Shown here one piece after another: positions 50,542-58,269 of a stretch of DNA of 62,430 nt. Every line of letters starts with the position of its first letter. The first letter of the stretch is position 1. The position numbers and the translations under genes were made by a program. The notes below the pieces were generated by a model that was not told where the DNA came from, searched no databases, and saw only the letters and a list, made by a program, of their open reading frames with translations. The stretch is from Candidatus Rifleibacteriota bacterium (lineage in GTDB: Bacteria > Muiribacteriota > Ozemobacteria > Ozemobacterales > Ozemobacteraceae). The DNA is taken from positions 1 through 62,430 of the forward strand of contig JAHISQ010000141.1 in NCBI GenBank assembly GCA_018818125.1, given 5' to 3'.

Positions 50542-52149
50542 ATGACTATCAGATCAGACGAAATCATAGCAGTTCTCAAACGCGAAATCGAGAACTTTTC
50601 GACCGAGCTCAAAACAGTTGAAGCCGGTGTGGTCATGCAGGTTGGCGACGGGGTTGCCAAAGTGCATGGACTACCGAAGGCGATGGCTGGCGATCTTGTT
50701 GAATTCGCCAACGGTGTCAAAGGCTACGTTCTCAACCTTGAAGTCGACTGCGTAGGCTGCCTGATTCTTGGCTCTGACGAAGGGATTCACGAAGGTGACC
50801 TGGTAAAGGACACCGAGCAGATTCTATCGGTGCCAGTTGGAAAAGCACTGCTCGGCCGCGTGGTAGACGCGCTTGGTCAACCTATAGATGGCGAAGGCCC
50901 GATTCTACCGGAAGCGCATCGTCCGATCGAATCTGACAGTCCCAACATCGTGCAACGCGAACCTGTCTGTGAGCCACTACAAACCGGAATTCAGGCAATA
51001 GACGCGCTGATTCCAATCGGACGCGGCCAGCGTGAGCTGATTATTGGCGACCGTCAGACCGGCAAAACCACAATCGCCATAGATACCATCATCAACCAGA
51101 AAGATACTGGCGTAATCTGCGTTTATGTGGCTATTGGCCAGAAAATGTCGACAATTACCCGAATTGTCGAGACCCTGCGCACTCACAAAGCTCTCAGCCA
51201 CACTATTGTTGTTGCATCTGCCGCCTCGGATCCGGCACCGTTGCAGTTTATCGCTCCGTTCACCGGTTGCTCAATGGGTGAGTTCTTCAGAGATAAGGGA
51301 CAACACGTTCTCTGTATCTACGACGACCTGAGCAAGCACGCCGTAGCCTACCGCCAGGTTTCACTGCTGCTTCGCCGCCCACCCGGCCGCGAAGCCTACC
51401 CCGCCGATATTTTTTATCTGCACGCCCGCCTGCTCGAACGCGCAGCCAAGCTGGCAAAGGTTCTTAACGGCGGCTCACTTACTGCGCTACCGATTATAGA
51501 AACTCAGGCTGGCGATGCGTCGGCCTATATTCCAACCAATGTAATTTCGATCACTGACGGTCAGATTGTTCTCGAATCGGCACTATTTAATTCAGGCATA
51601 AGACCGGCTATTAACGCTGGCCTGTCGGTATCACGGGTTGGTGGCAACGCTCAGGTAAAGGCCATGAAAAAGGTCGCCGGACCGCTTCGGCTCGACCTGG
51701 CTCAATTTCGAGAGCTGGCGGCATTCTCGCAGTTTTCCAAAGACCTCGACCGAGCGACACAGGAGCAGCTCGCCCGCGGCGAACGTCTGGTAGAGCTGCT
51801 AAAACAGCCACAGCATTCGCCAATGGCTATTGAAGACCAGATCATCACAATTTTTGCATCGACCAAGGGTTATACCGATAACCTTAAAAAAGAAGAAGTC
51901 GGACGCTTTAAAAAATATCTGCTCAAATACCTGCATCAGAAACATCCTGAAATCATGCGCAATTTCTCGATAACCCCTGATCTGACACCGGAAGTTGAAG
52001 CCAAATTCCATGAGCTGGTCAAGGAATTCTCTGAGGAGGTCTACATGCTGCAATACCACCCGGAAGCCTATCATGCCGAGAAAGAACGACGTGAGGCCAA
52101 AGCCGCGGCCAAAGCAGAGGAAACCGCCGCTGCTGCGAAAAAGAATTAA
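50542..52149 (+). CDS. atpA: ATP synthase subunit alpha
   Basis: 535 residues with Walker A GDRQTGKTT, the PGREAYPADIFYLHARLLER segment and the Arg-finger region SVSRVGGNAQ. The last 25 residues are Ala/Lys/Glu-rich, an extension beyond the usual end of about 505-513 residues. Non-catalytic nucleotide-binding subunit of F1. Confidence 0.97.
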   Translation: MTIRSDEIIAVLKREIENFSTELKTVEAGVVMQVGDGVAKVHGLPKAMAGDLVEFANGVKGYVLNLEVDCVGCLILGSDEGIHEGDLVKDTEQILSVPVGKALLGRVVDALGQPIDGEGPILPEAHRPIESDSPNIVQREPVCEPLQTGIQAIDALIPIGRGQRELIIGDRQTGKTTIAIDTIINQKDTGVICVYVAIGQKMSTITRIVETLRTHKALSHTIVVASAASDPAPLQFIAPFTGCSMGEFFRDKGQHVLCIYDDLSKHAVAYRQVSLLLRRPPGREAYPADIFYLHARLLERAAKLAKVLNGGSLTALPIIETQAGDASAYIPTNVISITDGQIVLESALFNSGIRPAINAGLSVSRVGGNAQVKAMKKVAGPLRLDLAQFRELAAFSQFSKDLDRATQEQLARGERLVELLKQPQHSPMAIEDQIITIFASTKGYTDNLKKEEVGRFKKYLLKYLHQKHPEIMRNFSITPDLTPEVEAKFHELVKEFSEEVYMLQYHPEAYHAEKERREAKAAAKAEETAAAAKKN

Positions 52150-52247
52150 AATGCAGATGATTAACATGCTGACTTTGAGGTTGTTCGACAGTCGCGCTTT
52201 CTGCGCAAATAGCAAAAACAGTTAAAAGATACAAAGGACAATTTTAA

Positions 52248-53105
52248 ATGGCATCTCTACGCGATATCAGGCAAAAAATCGGTGGCGTATCGACGACCCA
52301 GCAGATTACCAGCGCCATGAAAATGATGTCTACTGCCAGGCTTGGCAAAGCCATTGAAGCGATTAACCTGACTCGTGCCTATATCAGCAAGTTCGAGCAC
52401 ATGGTGCAGGATCTCAAACGCGAACTACCAGACTACAAACACCCATGCATGGTGGCCCGGCCAGTCAAGTCCTCGTGCATCGTGGTAATAGGCGGTGAAC
52501 GCGGCTTATGTGGCGGCTTTAATCATGACCTTAACCGCTTTGCCCAGGGCATCCTTGAAGAACACCCTGCTCGCAGCAAAAAGCTTATTGTTATTGGACG
52601 TAAAGCCACACGATATTTTGAGCAAAAGGGCTTCGAAATCTTTGAAAGTTTCCCTGATCTGACGGTTAAAACGCTTGATAGTGAGCTGTTTGTCGTGTCC
52701 AGCAAGCTTTTTAAACTCTACAATAGTGAAAAGGTCGACGAAATTCACCTGGTCTATACCAGTTTTGCATCAGCTGTAACCAGGTATCTGACCAGCATCA
52801 GACTTTTGCCCATAGACATCACTAATATGACTGGCAAACCGCCAGCAAAAAGATACCAGCCGTTTGATTTTTATCCGTCACCAGAAGAAATTTTCAATCA
52901 GTTGATGCCAAGATACTTGCGCAATCTGCTTTATCGAGCGATTGTCGAGTCATCTGCTTCTGAACAGAGTGCCCGCATGGCCGCCATGACCTCGGCGACT
53001 GACCGCGCCGAAGAAATCATAGATGAACTTAAACTAGATCTGAACCGCAGCCGACAGGCTTTGATCACCAGAGAACTCGCCGAAGTTATCGCCGGCTCTC
53101 AGTAA
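52248..53105 (+). CDS. atpG: ATP synthase subunit gamma
   Basis: 285 residues; MASLRDIRQKIGGVSTTQQI at the start and the C-terminal MTSATDRAEEIIDELKLDLN helix are the paired gamma signatures. Central rotor shaft. A 98-base gap after atpA contains only a weak GCGC hairpin. Confidence 0.97.
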   Translation: MASLRDIRQKIGGVSTTQQITSAMKMMSTARLGKAIEAINLTRAYISKFEHMVQDLKRELPDYKHPCMVARPVKSSCIVVIGGERGLCGGFNHDLNRFAQGILEEHPARSKKLIVIGRKATRYFEQKGFEIFESFPDLTVKTLDSELFVVSSKLFKLYNSEKVDEIHLVYTSFASAVTRYLTSIRLLPIDITNMTGKPPAKRYQPFDFYPSPEEIFNQLMPRYLRNLLYRAIVESSASEQSARMAAMTSATDRAEEIIDELKLDLNRSRQALITRELAEVIAGSQ

Positions 53106-53141
53106 TAAGCATCAACCAGAGCCGCCCAGGGAGCAATAAAT

Positions 53142-54548
53142 ATGAGTCAGGGAAAAATAGTGCAGATTACCGGCCCCGCCGTCGACGTTAAGTTTCCGCC
53201 AGGACAGCTGCCGAGTATTCATAATGCACTGGAAGTGCAGAACCCACTGCTGAACAGCAAGCTTACTCTTGAGGTAGCGTTGCATCTGGGGAACGACATC
53301 ATCAGAACCATCGCCATGGGCCCAACTGACGGGCTGCGTCGTGATCTGCCGGTTAAAGATACCGGCAAGCCGATTTCGGTGCCGGTTGGCAACCGGGTGC
53401 TTGGGCGCATATTCAACGTACTCGGCGAAACTATCGATGATATGGGTCCGATCGAGCGCAGTGGCGAAAAATGGCCAATTCATCGCCCGCCGCCAGCTTA
53501 TCGGCAACAAGGCAAAACTACCGATATTCTCGAAACCGGGCTTAAAGTTATTGATCTACTCACGCCATACGCGCGCGGCGGCAAAATCGGGCTTTTCGGC
53601 GGTGCCGGTGTAGGCAAGACCGTTCTGATAATGGAACTGATTAACAATATTGCCAAGCAGCACGGCGGCGTTTCGGTTTTTGCCGGCGTCGGAGAACGCA
53701 CCCGCGAAGGAAACGACCTCTACCTGGAAATGAAGCAGTCTGGTGTTCTCGACAAGACCTGCCTGGTCTTCGGGCAGATGAACGAGCCACCCGGCGCGCG
53801 CCTGCGCGTTGCACTTTCTGCGCTGACCATGGCCGAGTATTTTCGCGATCGTGAAGCTCAAGATGTGCTTCTGTTCGTAGACAACATCTTCAGATTCGTA
53901 CAGGCAGGCGCAGAGGTCTCATCACTGCTCGGGCGCATGCCTTCAGCAGTTGGCTACCAGCCTACGCTTGGCACCGAAATGGGCACACTGCAGGAACGCA
54001 TTACTACGACTATAACCGGATCGATCACCTCGGTCCAGGCTATTTATGTTCCGGCCGATGATATTACTGACCCGGCACCGGCTACCACCTTCTCGCATCT
54101 AGATGCCACCACGGTATTGTCACGAAAAATCGTTGAGCTCGGCATCTACCCGGCGGTTGACCCGCTTGCCTCGAATTCACGACTCCTCGCACCTGATTTT
54201 GTTGGGAACGAGCATTACAGCGTAGCGCGGCGGGTTATTGAGATTCTGCAGCGCTACCGCGAGCTTACCGATATAATCGCTATTCTTGGCATGGAAGAAC
54301 TCTCTGAAGAAGACAAGACACTGGTTAATCGCGCCAGACGCCTGCAAAAATTCTTGTCGCAGCCATTTTTTGTTGCCGAAAAATTTAGCGGATATACCGG
54401 CCGTTTTGTCGGGCTGCACGAAACGATCGATGGTTTCAAGGGTATTGTTGAGGGTAATTACGATCACCTGCCAGAACAAGCCTTCTATATGGCCGGCGGG
54501 ATCAAAGACGTCGAAAAAAAAGCTGAACAGCTCAAAAAACAGGGATGA
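53142..54548 (+). CDS. atpD: ATP synthase subunit beta
   Basis: 468 residues; Walker A GGAGVGKTVL, GERTREGNDL and the DPAPATTFSHLDA segment identify the catalytic beta subunit. GGGAG site before the ATG at 53142. ATGA overlap with atpC. Confidence 0.98.
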   Translation: MSQGKIVQITGPAVDVKFPPGQLPSIHNALEVQNPLLNSKLTLEVALHLGNDIIRTIAMGPTDGLRRDLPVKDTGKPISVPVGNRVLGRIFNVLGETIDDMGPIERSGEKWPIHRPPPAYRQQGKTTDILETGLKVIDLLTPYARGGKIGLFGGAGVGKTVLIMELINNIAKQHGGVSVFAGVGERTREGNDLYLEMKQSGVLDKTCLVFGQMNEPPGARLRVALSALTMAEYFRDREAQDVLLFVDNIFRFVQAGAEVSSLLGRMPSAVGYQPTLGTEMGTLQERITTTITGSITSVQAIYVPADDITDPAPATTFSHLDATTVLSRKIVELGIYPAVDPLASNSRLLAPDFVGNEHYSVARRVIEILQRYRELTDIIAILGMEELSEEDKTLVNRARRLQKFLSQPFFVAEKFSGYTGRFVGLHETIDGFKGIVEGNYDHLPEQAFYMAGGIKDVEKKAEQLKKQG

Positions 54549-54979
54549 AAAGAACCTTCGCTCTTACTATAACTCTGCCCGGAAAACATCTGCTGACCTT
54601 TGAGGCACGGAATGTCGTGCTGCCATCAAAAGGAGGCTACATTGGCTTCATGGCCGGCAGACAACCGCTGCTAGCCACTATGGAGCCAGGTCTTATAAGT
54701 TTAGTCACCGTCGAAGACCGATATATGTTGTTTGGCACGACCGGCGGTTTTGCCGAGATGCTGGATAACCAGGCAAGTTTGCTCTGCGATTCGCTGATCG
54801 AAGTAAAGGACCTTGATCTGAGTGAAGAAAACGTGCCAACCGGCAAACTTTTTAACAGAGAATCCATCAATATGAGTGAAACACAAAAACGCGAGTATGT
54901 TAAACAGCTTATGATAAGACGCCTTCACAAAACTTCTGCAGTCGGCACCTCTCAAAAAACCGCACAAAAAACGGAGTAA
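54545..54979 (+). CDS. atpC: ATP synthase subunit epsilon
   Basis: 144 residues with the N-terminal beta sandwich (LTITLPGKHLLTFEARNVVL, GYIGFMAGRQPLLA) and a helical C-terminus followed by a Thr/Lys/Gln-rich tail. Rotor subunit that can inhibit ATP hydrolysis. Only three bases before the GH13 gene, so the operon continues. Confidence 0.93.
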   Translation: MKRTFALTITLPGKHLLTFEARNVVLPSKGGYIGFMAGRQPLLATMEPGLISLVTVEDRYMLFGTTGGFAEMLDNQASLLCDSLIEVKDLDLSEENVPTGKLFNRESINMSETQKREYVKQLMIRRLHKTSAVGTSQKTAQKTE

Positions 54980-54982
54980 CCA

Positions 54983-56440
54983 ATGCACAACGATCAGATA
55001 TTTGTAAATCCATGCAGCAATGCGAGTCTGAAGCCAAACCGACCGATAGAGACTCGTTCTCAGGGCAAGGTTTATGCTGATGTGCCGCTGAATTTCTTTG
55101 CCGATATTGATTCACTGAAAAATTATGTCGGCGAGCTTAAAAGCCTTGGTGTCAATGTGCTGCTGATTCTGCCACACTTTCTGCCAGGTCTTTCGGCTTA
55201 TGTTGTGCGCGACTATGAGCAGCCCTGCCCACTGTTCGAAACCTGGGAGGCATTTGCCGATTTTATGCTCTACGTAAAGGATCTCGGCATGGATCGTATG
55301 ATCGACATCCCCTTTAATCATGCCGACTGGCAGGTCGAGAATCTCAAGCGCAAGTGGTTTAAAAAACACGACAAGAAAGGCATCGAAGCTGGTGCTGACG
55401 ACGAAGATGCTGACGGAAACAGAGTCAGAGTCAACTGGGGCGCGTTCGAGCTCGACAATTCAAACCCCGAACTGCAGAACTACTGGCTCGAGAAAGTCAT
55501 TTTTCCGCATATCGAAAAGCTGCATGTAAACGCAGTCAGAATTGACGCCGCATGGGGTCTCGACAAGAAAGGCCTCAAACACATTGTGGGTGAAACCCGC
55601 AAACGCTTTGGGCATGTCTGGTTTCTCGCCGAAAATCTCGGCATGGCCAGACTGCTTAAACTTGCAGAAAGTAGCATTGCCGCAGGAGCTCAACGTTTTT
55701 TCAACAACATGTACTGGTATACCGGCGGCATTTATATTCCGTCCGATGTCTACCGTCTCTACAAACGCAGTGGTGGCATGCCAACCTGTTCGATATACAG
55801 CAGTCACGACACACTGATGCCGGCAATGAAAGCATTGGCACGGGTGCGCAGCGATGAAGTAGAAGGACTTAACGATAAAGCGATCGTGCGTAAGTTTGTG
55901 CAATATGAAAAGCTGCAGTCGTTAAGGCAGCTCGATCTGGACACACAGAAGGCAGTGATTGAGTTGATGAAGCTTGATTTCGCGCTGGCTGCGCTGATGA
56001 GCTCAGACCTGATGTTCGCGGCCGGCTCAGAAAAAGCGCTGTTCGAGCGCATAGATGTGCTGCGCTCAGGCCCGGCCGAATTCGCGCGCAGTCTCGACAC
56101 CGACCTGCCGGTATTTATGAGTGAGATTCTGCAGATCAAGTTCAGCCACAAATGTTTTAACAGCGAAGGCGTGTTGGTCCCGTTTGGCAGCTGGAAAGCA
56201 GCCGAACCAGGCATCAGAGGCTATGTAAAATCAATGCCAGATGGCAGTCAGGTTATGGTGGCTGTAAACAGTGGGCAGGATGCCGATGCAATCGAATTAC
56301 CCAGACGCATGCGCCTCTCGGCAAAAGCCAGTATTTATGCTGCAAACGGACACTACCAGTGCCAGGTCAGTGATCTGCCTGATTCAATCGAACTGCAGCC
56401 CGGCCAAATTCTGGTTCTGATCAGCGAAGGGAAAGCCTGA
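54983..56440 (+). CDS. GH13 family alpha-amylase-like enzyme
   Basis: The 485-residue protein has an (alpha/beta)8 barrel with VNAVRIDAAWG (nucleophile Asp188), WFLAEN (acid/base Glu217) and YSSHDT (Asp276), plus DIPFNHAD as the first conserved region, so all catalytic residues are present. It has no signal peptide and would act in the cytoplasm on stored glucans. A C-terminal beta domain follows. Its gene begins three bases after atpC and ends one base into yjbQ, which places it in the ATP synthase transcript. Subfamily and substrate cannot be told. Confidence 0.85.
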   Translation: MHNDQIFVNPCSNASLKPNRPIETRSQGKVYADVPLNFFADIDSLKNYVGELKSLGVNVLLILPHFLPGLSAYVVRDYEQPCPLFETWEAFADFMLYVKDLGMDRMIDIPFNHADWQVENLKRKWFKKHDKKGIEAGADDEDADGNRVRVNWGAFELDNSNPELQNYWLEKVIFPHIEKLHVNAVRIDAAWGLDKKGLKHIVGETRKRFGHVWFLAENLGMARLLKLAESSIAAGAQRFFNNMYWYTGGIYIPSDVYRLYKRSGGMPTCSIYSSHDTLMPAMKALARVRSDEVEGLNDKAIVRKFVQYEKLQSLRQLDLDTQKAVIELMKLDFALAALMSSDLMFAAGSEKALFERIDVLRSGPAEFARSLDTDLPVFMSEILQIKFSHKCFNSEGVLVPFGSWKAAEPGIRGYVKSMPDGSQVMVAVNSGQDADAIELPRRMRLSAKASIYAANGHYQCQVSDLPDSIELQPGQILVLISEGKA

Positions 56441-56838
56441 TGCTTTACGAAGAAACGGTAAGAACCCCGGCGCCACAGTCTTTTGTCGATGTTACCAGCC
56501 TGGTGGCCAAAGCGGTCAGATCTTCTGGCATCAGCGACGGACATATTCTCGTCTCGGTGCCGCACACCACCGCCGCGCTGACGATAAACGAAAATGCCGA
56601 TCCCGCAGTGGTTACAGACATGCTGCGCCGTCTTGAACAGACATTTCCGACCCACGACCCCGCCGACCGCCATGCCGAAGGCAACAGCCACGCCCACGTT
56701 AAATCAAGTCTGCTCGGCACCTGTCACAGCTTCATCGTCAGCGAAGGATGTCTGCTTCTTGGCACATGGCAGGGCATTTACCTGTGCGAATTCGACGGCC
56801 CCCGCACCCGCCGTCTGATCATCTCGATCCCTAAATAA
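56440..56838 (+). CDS. YjbQ/UPF0047 family protein
   Basis: 132 residues with VPHTTAALTINENADPAV, HAHVKSSLLG and GTWQGIYLCEFDGPR, the UPF0047 signatures; a His-rich site suggests metal binding. Members show thiamine phosphate synthase activity in vitro, but the true role is uncertain. Start overlaps the GH13 stop by one base. A strong terminator follows. Confidence 0.93.
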   Translation: MLYEETVRTPAPQSFVDVTSLVAKAVRSSGISDGHILVSVPHTTAALTINENADPAVVTDMLRRLEQTFPTHDPADRHAEGNSHAHVKSSLLGTCHSFIVSEGCLLLGTWQGIYLCEFDGPRTRRLIISIPK

Positions 56839-56851
56839 TCTTAAAAAATAG

Positions 56852-56890
56852 AAGCAGGCGGTCTCATAAAAAATGAAACCGCCTGCTTTT
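56852..56890. terminator. bidirectional terminator between yjbQ and the uridine kinase-like gene
   Basis: Arms 56852-56867 and 56873-56888 pair over 16 positions with one mismatch, loop AAAAA, flanked by A-rich sequence on the left and T-run on the right, so it can stop transcription from both sides. Confidence 0.92.
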
Positions 56891-56904
56891 AACTTGATCA
56901 GATA

Positions 56905-58254
56905 TCAGTATTCGTAGATGCTGCCACCGATGTATTCGCGGATCAACACGTCCTTTGGTATAACGTCTTCGTCTTCCCAGGTTGTTAACGATTCAAGCAG
57001 GTCATGCACACGCTTGGCCCTGATGTAAGCATCCTGACGCTTGGGATCTTCGCGATAATCCTTGACGAAATCAGGAAAATAATGGAACAGATGTTTCTTG
57101 TAAATCGGCAGTTCATAAGGCAACGAGCCATCGATAACATGATCGACAGTGCCAAGAAACGGAATAATGTGCTGAATTTCTGAACGCCGCACATAATGCC
57201 AGTGTTCGAGGGTCTGGCGCGGGTTGTAGCTGCGATGCCATGAATCTCGCACCATGCGGCGCAGCAGACGCACGTCGGTCCAGCGAATGAATTCGCCGTC
57301 CTTGTTCTTGATCTGACAAAGTGTTTCGATGTAAAGCTTAAACTTCTTCTCGTCACTAACGCTGCTGGTCATAGGCCCATAGAGACCATGCAGACTATCG
57401 AGCAGCAAAATCTGGTTCTTTTCAAGCTTCATCGGGTCGGTTTCTGCTTCGCGCTTACCGGTCTTGAAGTTATAACGCGGCATCTGAATGGTCTTACCGG
57501 CAAGCAAATCGGCGAGATGCTGATTGATCAGCTCAAGATCGAGTGCTTCTGGAGTTTCAAAATCGTAGTCGCCAAATTCGTCGCGCGGATGATGCTCGAG
57601 ATTGAAATAATACATGTCGAGCTCCATCGAAACCAGCTCATAGCCCTGTTTTTGAAGATGTTCGCCAACCTTGATAGTTGTCGTAGTCTTGCCAGAGCTT
57701 GATGGCCCGGCAATAATCACTATGCGCACTTCAGGCAGACGCGCAATGATCTTTTCGGCGGCAGATGCAATGTCAGCATCGTATTTTGCGGTTACATCAG
57801 CCACCAGCTGAGGGTAGGTACCATTTTTGATATGTTCGTTGATTTTTTCAACGCTGAAGCAGTTATGGTCTACAGCCCAGCTCAGCACCTGCCAGATCTT
57901 CTTGTAAGGGATATTGCCAGATGAGCTTGAGCTCTGCTTTTCTACGCCCTGGCGCAGTTTATTGTGATCATAACGGTAAAGAATAAACTTCTTGGCGGTC
58001 TTGGCGTGACCAGACTCGATCAATTCTTTTTCGATGATATCCTGCACTTCTTCGACGCTCGGCAACGCCGGCGGGTTTTTGCTCAGCTCAAGCTGATGTA
58101 CAACCTTCTCACCAAGAATCTCAGCCAGGCGTCGATCATGACCACCGACTTCCACCGCCGCCCGGAAAATGGCGTTAACAATTTTTTCCTTGTCGAACGG
58201 CACGACCTCGCCGTTTCTTTTAACAATCTTTTCTAATACACTCGCTGGGCTCAT
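56905..58254 (-). CDS. uridine kinase-like P-loop kinase fused to an N-terminal ATP-cone
   Basis: The 449-residue protein has two parts. Residues about 8-100 carry the ATP-cone pattern KRNGEVVPFDKEKIVNAIFRA, a nucleotide-sensing domain known from ribonucleotide reductase and NrdR. Residues about 170-449 form a kinase of the uridine kinase/phosphoribulokinase group, with Walker A GPSSSGKTTTT (183-193), a MELDMYYFNLEHHPRDEF nucleoside-site segment and LLLDSLHGLYG. GGGGG lies before the start. Uridine to UMP is the likely reaction; allosteric control by ATP or dATP is inference. The usual TGS domain of bacterial threonyl-like kinase fusions is absent. SLBB gene lies directly upstream on the same strand. 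Confidence 0.85.
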   Translation of the reverse strand: MSPASVLEKIVKRNGEVVPFDKEKIVNAIFRAAVEVGGHDRRLAEILGEKVVHQLELSKNPPALPSVEEVQDIIEKELIESGHAKTAKKFILYRYDHNKLRQGVEKQSSSSSGNIPYKKIWQVLSWAVDHNCFSVEKINEHIKNGTYPQLVADVTAKYDADIASAAEKIIARLPEVRIVIIAGPSSSGKTTTTIKVGEHLQKQGYELVSMELDMYYFNLEHHPRDEFGDYDFETPEALDLELINQHLADLLAGKTIQMPRYNFKTGKREAETDPMKLEKNQILLLDSLHGLYGPMTSSVSDEKKFKLYIETLCQIKNKDGEFIRWTDVRLLRRMVRDSWHRSYNPRQTLEHWHYVRRSEIQHIIPFLGTVDHVIDGSLPYELPIYKKHLFHYFPDFVKDYREDPKRQDAYIRAKRVHDLLESLTTWEDEDVIPKDVLIREYIGGSIYEY

Positions 58255-58269
58255 AATCTACCCCCTTCG

